This document shows positions 44,017 to 55,956 of a stretch of DNA of 64,000 nt, one piece after another. This DNA is from Portulaca oleracea. Taxonomy: Eukaryota; Streptophyta; Magnoliopsida; Caryophyllales; Portulacaceae. The translations under genes and the position numbers were made by a program. The stretch lies in the NCBI GenBank assembly GCA_029582165.1, contig CM055886.1, positions 27,703,169 through 27,767,168 of the forward strand, given 5' to 3'. The first letter of the stretch is position 1; each line of letters begins with the position of its first letter. The notes under the pieces were generated by a model. It saw nothing but the letters and a program-made list of their open reading frames with translations, was not told the origin of the DNA and made no database searches.

Positions 44017-47000
44017 TTGTTGATTTGTTGTTCTTACTTTATTTTAAATCTATAAACGTACTAAAGTGAAAGTATACCATAATCGAATCAGAAAATGAAG
44101 CTGATACCTTAAGCAATTAGTTATACCCATCCTTCCGGGTGTTAATTTAGATATATGAATGCAAATAGAAATTATATAGTGAAATAAATGAAAAACAAAT
44201 GCACATAGAAATTATATAGTTAAAATAAAAGACAAACATATCAAAAAAAATTAAGATAACTATGAATACCAAACATGAATTCAAACCATGTAATTATCCA
44301 AATTGTACACCATATAAACAAACAAACAAATCAATTGAACAAATGAAACATTCTTTTAATTAATAATCTAAGGAACTGGCAAATATGAAATATTAATCCA
44401 AACAATCTTATTATATTAATCCAAACAATCTTATTACATAAATATAGCCAGAGTTTTCTTTGTCTTTTTTTTTTTCCAATTGTCTTCTTACCCTCAATCT
44501 TGGCATAATGATTATAACCTTAGGATCGTCCTAAAAAAATAATTGGATTTAGATAAAGAACCCGTTTACTATACGTCGCCCACCCTTTTATTATTGTCGC
44601 GCACCTTTCGCATAATATTTTCCAACTTTGCCCTACAACCTCATAACCTCACTCTCTACCTTCTCTCTAGTTTATCTCTCTAAAAAATGCTCTCAACCAA
44701 CCACCACCACACACCACCGTCATCCCGGGATATCGAATGCTCATAATCGAAGAATAACCTAAAAATTGAATAATATGATTTGAATTATATGATTTGTGTT
44801 TGTATTGTTCGAAAAATTTGTGCCGAAATTGTAATTTTTTCCGTAGAAAAGCAGTTGCGGCGTGATTTTTGCCGCAAACGGCGGCCAGATGCCGCGTGAA
44901 ATTTTCCGCAGACGGTGTGCGACTGCCACTTTAAGGATCAATGACTAGCCGCACAAATCGCCACTAATACTTCAGGAATACTTCATCCTCTTTTGCACGC
45001 TATTTGGAATACCTTCACTGGAGGTCACCTATCCTAAGACTACTTACAACCAAACACACTTAAATGGGGACTTCATAATAGATGCGCTTCCGAAAATGAA
45101 GGTGCGTATTGGTGATATAGGCAGTCATTTCAATAATTTTAAGCCAAACTTTTAACAATACATGGGGTGTGAAAGTACCAGATAGCCCAACGGTTCCACA
45201 ATGTAGAGTGCAATCACGAGTTTAAGTTTGATTAATGTGAATTTGTATATTTATTTATCTATCACGTTTTCCATTTTACCTCCTTGTTTTTTTTCAATTT
45301 CACTATTGTTGTTTCTCCTTTTAGTATAGGGTCGGTAGGAGAGAGGAAGTGAGAGAGATAAAAGAAGGTAGTGAGGAAAACACGGGTTGTTATTGTTCTA
45401 GTCGGAGTGGGGAAATCAGAAGTTGTTCGTTTGCGGGAGTTGCAGTCGATGAGTAGGGAAGCGATATTAGTATATTCTACTATTGCCATCATTGCGGTCT
45501 TGGGTTTGATATCTATGTCGTTCATCGAGGAAGCTGTCTAGGTTTTAGTTTAGGGTGACTCTGATAAGTGGGAACTCTTGCAATTGACTTGTTCTTTAAT
45601 TTTTTGTTATACGATTATGGTTAAGTTGGCTTTGGTAAAAGAATAACCATTACAAATGCACTCAATCAACCAGGAAACAAGTATTGAAAAATTATACCTA
45701 TCAACACTTTGACTACAAGGCCTTCAAATCCCAAAAAGAGATCCTCCATTAAGGTCCACACAACTACCCAAAAACTCAACTTCTTGGTCGGATGATCGTT
45801 GTCCAATCATGATTGAGAAAAGTGTTTGTGAATATTGTGATAGTTTCCAAAACGATAAGTCAAGAACAAAAGGAGGGGGATTTAAGAAGATGATTCTTAA
45901 AGAGCTCTCCTCAAAATATCCAAAAGGAAGGCTTGAGAGACAATTAATGGGTTGCTTCCTCCTTTTATAATGTTCCAAACACTACAAGGGGAAAGGGAAA
46001 CCCTACTCTTCCCCGTGAAAAGGGCAGGTCACAGGCGTGACCAGTAATGGTCATGACTGTGACCTCTAACGCCTTAACCTCCTCAAAATCAGCTGAAGGT
46101 TATGGGCATGACATCGAAGGTTATAACAATGACACCTCTATTTTAAAGGGTTTAAATTGATTTTCCCAAAATCAATTTATAATTCCCAATAATAATGTCA
46201 TATTATTATTTCATGCTATACAGTTAATGTTCCAAGACGATGAATTGTGTGATCCTGTGGAACCAAATAATATAGTTGTGATTAAACACCTCTAATTACT
46301 AACTATAGAGGTTTGTAGCAAGATGTATAATTATTATAGTAATTTGGCTTAATTACCTTAATAAATTGAACATTGTCGTGACACATCCCCGCAATATGAT
46401 GTATGTTAATTTTGGAAGATTATGTTTTGTATTTGTAATTGTGACCCTCCGAAGTGGTTTTTGAAAAACTTTTATGGGTCCCCAGGAATCAACCTCTCTA
46501 TAAATTCTAGTGCATGGGGGGAAGACTGCCTACATTTGGATCCGCGATACCACGCTTTAAACGTGTTTCACCTGGGAGGTTGTTGTGTTGTGTATTTGTC
46601 ATTGTGAACAAAACGATGAATTTACGGTGATTAATTTTGGAATTTCCATTGTTAAGATGGAAGGTTGTTAAATGAAAATGAGTTTTTTTAACCATAGAAG
46701 AAAATGGAGTTGCGAAGTGGGAGAAAAAAGACGGGTGGATAACTGTGGCATGTTGAAGGGTAAGGAGAGAATAGTTCTATCACCAATGAAGTAATCCATA
46801 GATGAGGAATTTGACCTTGGTAATCTTGTACATGATGAATTGGGAATGAAATCTACTAGCAATGACCTAATGTAGATGGGGAGCTCATGGAGGCAAGTGA
46901 TTTGGAGGTGTCCTTTGATTTTGAGGGGTAAGTGGATTTTGATAATTTATTCATTGATGGAGTGGCTATTGCTTTGGGTAGGAGAAGGTGTTTGGGGAGG

Positions 47001-48419
47001 CGTCACCATAGGGAGAACAACGACACGTCCAGTGACAGTGACCATATTGCAACAGTGCACCACATGCAACTGAGGGCAATTATTGCCGGAAAGAACGATG
47101 TTGCGCCCGAAAGTGGTAGGCCTCGAAAGCATGTTGGCATGAGGGATTGGTGGTACATGTCCTTAGTTTGTGAAGTTAATGCAAAAATGAGTGTGTTCCA
47201 CATAGATGCCATAAAGAAGTGGATAATATTTAGTTGAGTTTATAAATTACAAGATGATCGAGATGAAAAGAGGGTTGACCCATGCCCTCATAAGGAGTTG
47301 GGTGCCCATATAGGAAGGGTTCTGGATAAGTTTCGTTTTCTTTTATGACGTTTCCATACTCATTGGGTTGTCATGTGTGGGGAGGAAAGTTGAGCTATGC
47401 AAGGTGGATGAGTAGCAGGTGTTGACAAAAATGTCGCACGATGCCATGGAGGTACATATAAGAAATAAGGAAAAGAAGTTATGATTGATAGAGGGCGACC
47501 GGGGTGAGTCGCATAAGCCGTATAGGAACTATGCGGAGGTGAGTCATGGAAATGCTTACGGAAGCCTTTTCAACCCTTCGTAGCGCAGTAGTGAGGGAGT
47601 TGAACATGAGATGCAACAACATCAACAACAATATATTTTGGATTGGAAGTGTCTATAATCATGTTCAAATCGTCAAATTTTAAGTTCTCACTTTCGGTTT
47701 TTAATTCATTAAATTAAGGTTTTTAGATTTTATTCTATTTCAAAATTCATCCTTAATGATTTTGTATTTAGAGTTCAGTTACATTTTGATGAAAATTTCT
47801 GGGTATATTCGAGTTTTATCAGTTCTTTACAAGTTCCTAGGTATTAAGTTTGATTAGCTTTGATATTTGGAGATTTATCGAGGTGCATATGGCTACCATC
47901 AATCCCGAGGTATCGTTTGGCATGATATAGAATATGCCTTATAGCTCTCTTATTGTGTTTCTTTTGATGGTTTTGGTTGTAGTTGTGGGCTAAATGGCTA
48001 ATTACTTGGATTTTTAATTTATTATTTCCTGTTGCAGATTAACACCTTTCACGCAAATCTCAGGCTCATTTGGTCCAGGTTAAATCAATTTTGCGATTGA
48101 AATTAAGGTGTCTTGTTTTCGGTTTAAGTCGATTTCTATAAGGTTAGGTGGGGCAAGTACTATTTGATAAACTATGTTTTCTACTCTATTACTATGATTC
48201 ATTCAACTGAAAGGTGACTAATTAAGTACTCTCACATTTAAAAGTAATCAGATAAGCCTCTTTATGTATGGTTGATTATATCTTTGCCTTGGATGCTATT
48301 TCTCATACATGTTCCTTGTGACTATAGATAGAATTGGGATGACTAATTCTTTTAATTCTTATTTAGAGGACTGACAGCTTAAATATCCTGTTGGAAGTTC
48401 ATTGTGTTAATATAGTTCG
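44017..48419. other. Intergenic, retroelement-like debris, no recognised gene
   Basis: No gene I can identify. 45650-46320 reads like a worn LTR-type sequence ('caggcgtgacc', 'ggtcatgactgtgacc'), but no termini or TSD were found. At 46860-47240 the plus strand has broken frames with some protein-like composition (FDFEG, VDFDNLFIDGVAIALG, GRPRKHVGMRDWWYMSLV). I do not recognise them, and stops interrupt them, so they may be a decayed exon or TE. Confidence 0.4.
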
Positions 48420-48424
48420 CTATC

Positions 48425-49020
48425 TGTTAAATAGTTAGTAAAAGTTTAGGGATCCTAACTTGTCCCACATGGGTAGACTACTAAAGTTTTCAATTCTTAA
48501 GGGAAATAAATAGATTATTTTATTGTTGTCCCATATGGAGAGAATATCATATTCTCTACCTCTTTATATATTAAAGAGTGTTATGGGTTTATAAATATAT
48601 AAGCCTATGGTGTAGACTCACATGTGCTTGCATTAAGGTTCAATGCTTCGCATTGAACCGCACACGCGCGCGCGGTGTGGGCTATAGGGCGCTAGAGGCG
48701 CTTATTAGGCGCACTTGTCACTTATTAGGTGAACAGGGAGCAGGAGCAGATAATGTAGTTATTTGTCACTATTTTCCATTTTATTTACTTCTATCCTTTG
48801 ACAGTTACGGACAGTTGGGTCGGTTGGGATCAGATCCAACTGCTAACATTTTGATCCTATCCAGAATTCCATCCAAACAAAAGAGGGGGTTGATTATTAT
48901 ATAATAATCGATCCAGGAAGCTTTGTTGTATCCTGAAGACACGATATTGCATTAGGGGAAAAATCTTGTCTTAAAGATAATGATCCCATTCATGCCTCAA
49001 AGTTTTTCTCAATCCCATAT
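48425..49020 (+). repeat. Left LTR, plus-strand orientation (inverted)
   Basis: The reverse complement of this segment matches 53524-54001. It includes about 138 bp (48611-48748) missing from the right LTR, holding a perfect hairpin (GGTTCAATGC-TTC-GCATTGAACC, 48641-48663) and a CGCGCGCG run. Its inner end lacks about 8 bp of LTR ('ttctaaca'). Confidence 0.85.
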
Positions 49021-49023
49021 AAA

Positions 49024-49519
49024 ATCCCCCACTAGTTAGTGAAAGTTGTAAAACCTAACAATCCATTTTATGATACTGCCTATCTAAAGGTATCACATGA
49101 TTAAACCATTAGTTAGTGAAAGTGTTTCAAAGTTCTAACAAAGTATTTGGTGGCCAGATAACTTAAACCAAATCTTTTAATGTTAGTACCGGAGACACTT
49201 CACACAGTATCATACCTAATTCGAAGAAGCCTTATTATTGTAGCACTATTATGGCCTTGTGCTCATCCTGGTTCTGTGGATATGTATAAGAGTTAAAATC
49301 CCATAAAACTCTTATTTAGAGCGGCCACACTCTAATATTCACATAGGTCGATTCCATACCTTTATGGATTCCATTAAGAGTGAAACTCATCTTCCTTAAT
49401 AAGTAAATGCACTATATCCTGTTTATAATGCTCCATTGACCTTATTGTAATTTGTTATTACCCTTTAAACCTTATAACTAGTTTTCACTAGAGTAAGGTG
49501 GGGCTCCAATTACAACAGG
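49024..49519. other. 3' untranslated part of the inverted-LTR Copia element
   Basis: Non-coding sequence between the RNase H remnant and the purine tract. The word 'actagttagtgaaag' and its variant 'ccattagttagtgaaag' occur twice. No gene. Confidence 0.5.
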
Positions 49520-50323
49520 TCATACATTAAAGGATTTTAAACCCATTCTAGTAGTGGTGCTCTTCACCAAATCCCTTTGCAAACCTTTAGTCAAAGGGTC
49601 TGCTAGATTTAGAGTTGATTTAACATAGGTGATTGTTATAACACCATCTTGAATCAACTGCCTCACATATGCATGTCTCAAACTAATATGTCTAGACTTC
49701 CCATTATAGATTTTACTATAAGCTCGAGACATGGTAGCCTGACTATCGCAATACAAGGAAGTGGCTGACATAGGTTGTGGCCACAACTTAATATCCATCA
49801 ATAAATTCCTCAACCATTCTGCTTCCTTTCCTGCTGCTGCTAGAGCAATGAACTCAGATTCCATAGTGGAATGTGAGATACATATTTGCTTCTTAGAGGC
49901 CTAACTAATGGCTCCTCCTCCTAGGGTAAATATCCACCCAGATGTTGACTTATTATCCTTAGAGCTAGTTATCCAACTAGCATCTGTGAATCCCTCTAAA
50001 ACAGATGGAAAATCATTATAGAAGAGACCAAAGTCAACTGTCCTTTTCAAGTAGCCAAGTACTCTTGCAATGGCCTTCCAATGCTCTGTACTTGGTTTAC
50101 TTGTATACCTAGATAATTTGCACACTACAAATGCAATGTTTGGTCTGGTACAGTGCATTGCATACATCAGATTCCCTATAGCACTAGCATACTCCAACTG
50201 TGCAACAACTCTTCCATTGTTCTTCACTAAGTGAACACTTGGATCATAGGGAGTTTTGGCATCCTTTATATTGAGATGTTTGAACTTAGTCAACAATTTC
50301 TCAATATAATGAGATTGACTCAA
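49520..50323 (-). pseudogene. Copia RT C-terminal part and RNase H remnant
   Basis: Minus-strand frames (50323-49901, then 49864-49520) give typical Copia sequence: [36 protein letters not shown], then a segment starting MESEFIALAAAGKEAEWLR with YCDSQATMSRAYSKIYNGKS. A stop or frame break separates the pieces. Ends near GLKSFNV at 49520. Confidence 0.85.
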
Positions 50324-51032
50324 GGAAAAACCTTATTGTGCCTTTTAACCGTTATGCCTAAGATAGTATCAGCTTCATAAAGATCCTTCATCTTAAATTG
50401 AGAAGTGAGATACTTCTTAGTTTCATTTATTCCATGTAAATTAGTTCCAAAAATGAGCATGTCATCAACATAGAGACATATAATAACTCCATAAGAATCT
50501 GTAAACTTCGAATAAATACATTTATCCGAGTTATTATGGAGAAAACCATTTGAAAGAGGCGCAACATCAAACTTTTCATGCCACTGTTTGGGCGCTTGTT
50601 TCAATCTATATAAGGATTTAACCAATTTACACACCTTCTTTTCATTTCCTGATAATATGAAACCATCAGGTTGTTCCATATAAATCTCCTCTTCTAAATC
50701 TCCATTTAGAAAGGCTGTTTTTACATCCATCTGATGCACATGTAGCTCAAATATTGAAGCCGATGCAAACAGAATCCTAATGGATGTAATTCTGGCTACA
50801 GGAGCATAGGTATCAAAGTAATCGATACCTTCCTTTAACCTTTAGCTACTAATCTTGTCTTAAAGGTTTGTAAAGAACCATCAATATTGTACTTCCTCCT
50901 AAATACCCATTTGCATCCTATTGGTTTTGAATCTAGAGGCAAGTCCACTAGAATCCAAGTATTGTTGGACAATATTGAATCCATCTCATCATTTATTGCC
51001 TCCTTCCAGAATGTAGAATCTCTGGATGCCAT
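50320..51032 (-). pseudogene. Copia reverse transcriptase remnant
   Basis: WKEAINDEMDSILSNNTWIL and CKWVFRRKYNIDGSL (51032-50835) start the RT domain; a frame break lies near 50835. QMDVKTAFLNGDLEEEIYME and the catalytic YVDDML (50739-50320) continue it. The catalytic motif survives, but the frame does not. Confidence 0.9.
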
Positions 51033-51099
51033 AGCCTCACTAAATGTTTTAGGGTCATCATCAACATTTAGTACAATGGGTATTTGATCTGATACTTCT

Positions 51100-51800
51100 G
51101 TCTTGCTACCCTATACTAGAAAAACAATAGATATGGAGGAAACAAAATCCGGTCCAAAATCTTTAGCTTTTCTAACCCTTTAGCTTCTTCTTGGTTCTAT
51201 ACCAGACTCAAGTTCATTACTTTTATCAATTGAGTCTGAAGTAGTGCTTCCTAATGGTATATCAGGAGAGTTCCTAATTGTAAGTGTTGGTTGAGATGCG
51301 TTAGATTTCATAAAGGTATTCTCAAAGAATTCTGCATCTCTAGTCTCTACAATCACATTAGATTGTAAGTCCAACAACCTGTATGCTTTAGAATTTTCAG
51401 CATAACCTACAAAAATACTCTTGATTGCCCTTGGCCTAACTTAGTCCTCTTTTGATCAAGAACTCTATAATAGGCAATACACCCCCACACTTTGAAGTAT
51501 TTAATGTTAGGCTTTCTTTCTTTCCACACCTCATATGGAGATACCTTCGTTTTCTTAGAAGGAATTCGATTATGGACATGGTGCGCAATTAAGAGTGCTT
51601 CCCCCATAAATTTGTTGGCAAATCAGCATTTGATAGCATGACATTAACCATATTACATAGAGTCTGATTTTTCCTCTCAGCAAGGCCATTCTGTTGAGGT
51701 GTTCTAGGGGATGTTCTTTGATGGATGATACCATGGTTCTCACAGAATTCATCAAATTCTATTGGAAAATATTCCCCTCCCCTATTACTCCTTAGAATTT
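51100..51800 (-). pseudogene. Copia integrase remnant
   Basis: AHHVHNRIPSKKTKVSPYEVW (51607-51407 frame), followed by KVWGCIAYYRVLDQKRTKLG, marks the integrase region. The adjoining catalytic part (51570-51755) is shifted in frame. A C-terminal piece lies at 51377-51180. Several breaks. Confidence 0.8.
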
Positions 51801-52520
51801 TAATTCTTTTTTCCTTTTGATTCTCAACTTAAGCCTTATAGCGTTTGAACATGTCGAATGCTTCATCCTTAGTTCGGAATAAATATACATAAGTGTATCT
51901 CGAACTATCATCAATGAATGTGAGAAAATATCTTTAACCATGTCAGAATGAACTAAGTCTAGAATTTGTGTATTTCTCTCAACCTTAGGGAAAGGTTTCT
52001 TAGTGAATTTAGCCTGAGTGCAGATTTCCCACTTAGAAACATTTGAATCTGATTGACAAGAGAAATACCCATCCTTGATCATAAACTTCAACGAATTGAA
52101 ATTTAAATATCCTAACCTAGCATACCAAACTGAATAGAAATCAACAAGATAAGTAGAATTAGGTACTTCATTTATTTCATTCAGACTTAGTTTATACATG
52201 CCCTCACAATCATAACCTTTGCCAACAAATACAGTGTTCTTAGTAATAACAATCTGATTAGAACCTACTACAACTACAAATCCCTTCTTATTCAGAATGT
52301 TTCCTGAAACTAGATTCTTCTTCATATCTGGAACATGAAAGACATTCACCAACGTGAGTTTCCTCCCTGATGTGAAGTTCAACTCTACCGTTCCTAGTCC
52401 AAGGACTTTGGCCGGAGTGCTGTTCCCCATGAGGACCTCACGATCTGCCACAACTTCATAAGTTTTAAATTGTGACCTGTCATAACAAACATGAATAGAG
52501 GCTCCTGTGTCACACCACAA
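51792..52520 (-). pseudogene. Copia protease and GAG-pre-integrase remnant
   Basis: Contains the aspartic protease motif DTGAS near the start (52520) and a pre-integrase region where the usual zinc-binding His residues read Tyr (YARLGYLN). An in-frame TAG precedes the protease start. Confidence 0.85.
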
Positions 52521-52666
52521 ACCAGAAGGCTAGCCTATGTTAGCCATATTTACCTCAGTAATCATATTTAGATTAAGGTTGGATACCATGGCAATTAAGT
52601 CCTTCATGTTTTCCTCTACCATGTTAGCCTTAGAAGAATCTTCATTCTTTGCTGCAAGATCAGCCT

Positions 52667-53503
52667 TCATCTTCTTGTAATCCTGATGTAATATCCCTTG
52701 CCCTTACAATAGTAACAATGACTATTCTGTTTCTTTGAACCCTTAGTGCCCTTTCCTTTGAAGTTGGACTTGTCCTTCTTTGCCTTAAGAGACTTGTTCT
52801 TGTTAGACTTTTCTTCTGTCACGACATTCACCTTTGAACTATTCGCTAAATACACGACATCTCTTTTACGATTTTCCTCCTCAATCCTGAGATGCCTGAG
52901 TATTTTCTCAACGGTGAATTCTTCTGTCATATGCAGAAGTTTCTTCCTGTAGTCATTCCAAGCGGGCGTCAATTTTGCAATAATCGCACCCACTTGAAGT
53001 AACTCTGAAATCGTGACTTGAAGATCATGAAGTCTATTGACAAGGACCTGTAACTCATGCACTTGGTGCAAAATGGGAACATCATCTGACATCTTAAAAT
53101 CAAAGTACTTCATCATAATAAATTTGTCAGTACATTGTCTTTCTGTGTTGTATTTCTCTTCAAGGGCTTTCCAGATCTGCGTTGGTGACTTGACAGATAC
53201 ATACAACTCGTACAAACGGTTAGAAATGGTTTGTAGGATGTGTCCTCTGCATAGCAATTTTTCCTCCTCGTGCTTCTTCTTTGCTTCCTTCAGTGTTTCA
53301 GCCTCCGCAGGATCCATTTTTGCCCATTCCTCTTCTGTTGGATTCGGCAGATCCTTTAAGTTTGCATCCAGAACGTATGCAATCCTTAATATTGTCAACA
53401 TGAACATGATCTTGTCCTTCCATCGCATGAAATTTGTGCCATCGAACTTGTCCAACCTTACAAGATCTTGATTCATCACTCTCAATGTCTCCGAATCTGT
53501 CAT
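52667..53503 (-). pseudogene. Copia gag remnant
   Basis: Starts at ATG 53503 (MTDSETLRVMNQDLVRLDKF). Shows the gag core of Copia elements (FDGTNFMRWKDKIMFML, then LYELYVSVKSPTQIWKALEE) and a Lys-rich region. The nucleocapsid zinc knuckle (CYYCKGKG) has lost its His (Tyr instead) and its last Cys through a single-base frameshift. Confidence 0.9.
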
Positions 53504-53523
53504 TGAGATTCTTGTCTTAAAAT

Positions 53524-54001
53524 TGTTAGAAATATGGGAATGAGAAGAGCTTTGAGGCGTGAATGAGATCACTATCTTTAAGACAAGATTTTGCCCCTAA
53601 TGCCATATCATGTCTCCAGGATACTACAAAGCTTCCTGGATCGATTATTATATAATAATCAACCCCCTCTTCTGTTTGGATGGAATTCTTGATATATAGG
53701 ATCAAACTGTTAGCAGTTGGATCTGATCCTAACCGACCCAACTGTCCGTAACTGTCAAAGGATAGAAGTAAATAAAAAGGAAAATAGTGATAGATAATTA
53801 CATTATCTTGTCCTTCCATAGGCTTATATATTTGTAAACCCATAACACTCTTTAATATATAAAGAGGTAGAGAATATGATATTCTCTCCATGTGGGACAA
53901 CAATAAAATAACCTATTTATTTCCCTTAACAACTGAAAACTTTAGTAGTCTACCCATGTGGGACAAGTTAGGATCCCTAAACTTTTACTAACTATTTAAC
54001 A
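53524..54001 (-). repeat. Right LTR (5' LTR of the minus-strand element)
   Basis: Minus orientation, TGTTAAATAG to TTCTAACA, 478 bp. Carries 8 bp ('aaggacaa') where the left LTR has about 138 bp. TATA-like 'cctctttatatatt' near 53860. No clear primer-binding site follows it. Confidence 0.85.
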
Positions 54002-54006
54002 CTATC

Positions 54007-54472
54007 AGCAAGACAAATTTTGCACAATAATCACTCTTGTTGGCAAATTAATTCTTGAATATTTTTTTACTTGCTTTAAACATAGGCACATATTTGATGT
54101 ATATACTTTCTCTTTTGTTCTTTTCAGATTTGAAATTAATTAGGTAATAATAATCAAGACAAAGCCTCTCAAAGCGAACATCTCGACCGTACCAACACAA
54201 GGGAGACAATCACAATATGTGACCAATCAAATCAAAGGAGAATGCAAAATGTGTTCTAGGCTAAGGAAAATAATAGATGATGTTTTATTCTTTTTTTGTT
54301 TGTAGGGTGTTTTTTTTTATCATACAATATTAGCATTATGGCTATGTATTTACTAAGTATTGATCAAAGTATTTTCTTTTCCCTGAAATTATATGTAATA
54401 TAATCATTTATGCACCTTTCTTATCTTTCGTTATTTTGCAAGTTTATATATAAAATATATGTGTGTACATCA
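54007..54472. other. Intergenic, nothing recognised
   Basis: AT-rich DNA; no open frame or defined repeat. Confidence 0.5.
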
Positions 54473-54489
54473 TATATATATATATATAT

Positions 54490-54531
<42 letters not shown>
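54473..54531. repeat. (TA)n microsatellite
   Basis: About 29 TA units, interrupted once by GA. Directly abuts a TIR element. Confidence 0.95.
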
Positions 54532-54533
<2 letters not shown>

Positions 54534-54536
54534 GAA

Positions 54537-55003
54537 TACAAAGAGCGATGATCGAAATATGTGAGTTCAAACAAGGGCATTTTAGGAAATTACCAAAAAA
54601 AATATGTATTTGTGTGTATAACTTATTTTCACATATAATTCACATATAAAATTATTTGTGTGTATAAAGTATTTGTATGTATTTCGTTATTCTCCTTTCT
54701 TATTTTCACATATAATTCGCATATATTAGAATTTTCAATAAATTATTCAATTCATGAAGCCCATAAAAAAATTTATTCATGAGAAACAATTATTAGTTTA
54801 CATTATATGTTGTAAATATAATTTTAACTAATTAAAACATGAATATATATTATTACACATAACTAACCATAATGAATGCACGTCTAAATAAATACACATA
54901 CATTAATATTACATAATTTTTAAAAACATTTATATGTAATTTTTTATAGATTTCCTAAAATGCCCTTGTTTGAACTCACATATTTCGATCATCGCCTTTT
55001 GTA
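54537..55003. mobile_element. TIR element, 467 bp, with ~54-bp terminal inverted repeats
   Basis: Left arm (54537-54590) begins TACAAAGAGCGATGATCG; the right arm (54950-55003) is its near-exact reverse complement. The interior is AT-rich and non-coding. I could not find a clear TSD, so the superfamily is undecided (TIR length suggests Mutator-like). Confidence 0.75.
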
Positions 55004-55688
55004 CCTAGAAATATATATGATATGTGATATATGATATATAATATGATATTAAAGTAATTGAATTTGAGCCATAAAAGTCATTAAGATATGTTGAATTTAA
55101 ATACTTGAGGGTTATAGTTGCACACTTGAACTATGAAAGTTAGACAATTAAGTAAGATAAGAGTTGTTGGAAACAAAATTAATAATTTAGTAAAGTAGTT
55201 CTTTGTTTGAAAAATGGGGCTATTAGTATAACATTGAAATTTATAGTGTTTAGTTCAAGAATAATTTATGTAGTCAAAGAGATTTAATAAAAAATCCTTA
55301 TTAGCAACTGTGGCTAACAAGTTGTTGAGCAAAGCTCAAAGATCAAAGCAAATCCACACTATCCAAAATGTATGTTATTGGTTTTACCTTTCAAAGTTCA
55401 ATTGCGAAGATTTATTTATTTTTTGGGCGGGCAAAAGGAAGGATCATTTCAGTGTTAATTTCATATAATTTCATATTTATTTGGTGGTACATTTTTCATA
55501 GTCTCTGCTAAATTAATAGAATTCAATGCATGGGCACCTCTCTTTAAACAAGACATTCATATGATTCATAGTTCATTGACACCACAATCAGTGACATCGC
55601 TCGTATGCCCGTTCTAATTCTAACTGATGAATGTTAAGATTCCAGATGAACATAAGTTTATCATTTTTATTCTGTTGTTTTAAAGATT
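55004..55688. other. Intergenic, nothing recognised
   Basis: AT-rich; no gene or defined repeat. Confidence 0.5.
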
Positions 55689-55956
55689 TCTAAAGCACAC
55701 GTGTCAACTGACTTTTACAAGTGTTTTACTGTACAAGGGTAATGTGCTGGGCTCTTCTAAAGCACACGTGTCAACTGACTTTTACAAGTGTTTTACTGTA
55801 CAAGGGTAATGTGCTGGGCTCTTCTAAAGCACACGTGTCAACTGACTTTTACAAGTGTTTTACTGTACAAGGGTAATGTGCTGGGCTCTTCTAAAGCACA
55901 CGTGTCAACTGACTTTTACAAGTGTTTTACTGTACAAGGGTAATGTGCTGGGCTCT
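55689..55956. repeat. Four tandem 67-bp copies, each with a CACGTG core
   Basis: Units at 55689-55755, 55756-55822, 55823-55889 and 55890-55956 appear identical. Each contains GCACACGTGTCAAC, so CACGTG (G-box/ABRE-like) recurs at 55698, 55765, 55832 and 55899. No recognised gene is within reach. Confidence 0.95.

Larger units (their letters stand above)
48425..54001 (-). mobile_element. Degenerate Ty1/Copia element with inverted LTRs, TSD CTATC
   Basis: gag-protease-integrase-RT-RNase H remnants run on the minus strand, in Copia order. A perfect 5-bp duplication CTATC flanks the unit (48420-48424 and 54002-54006). Both outer ends are the same LTR terminus: TGTTAAATAGTTAGTAAAAG at the left and its reverse complement at the right. 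The left LTR is therefore flipped relative to a normal element. A purine tract (AGTGGGGGA on the minus strand, about 49025-49035) lies where the 3' LTR should begin, but is followed by the wrong LTR end. Several stops and frameshifts make it non-autonomous. Confidence 0.9.

Noticed and set aside
53526..53903. 125-aa minus-strand open frame
   Set aside because: It falls within the right LTR of the inverted-LTR Copia element; it is non-coding LTR sequence.
54473..54531. (TA)n tract as a replication origin or scaffold attachment site
   Set aside because: A simple microsatellite; sequence alone gives no support for such a role.
55689..55956. Four regular repeats as a CRISPR array
   Set aside because: The units are head-to-tail identical with no unique spacers, and this is a plant nuclear genome.
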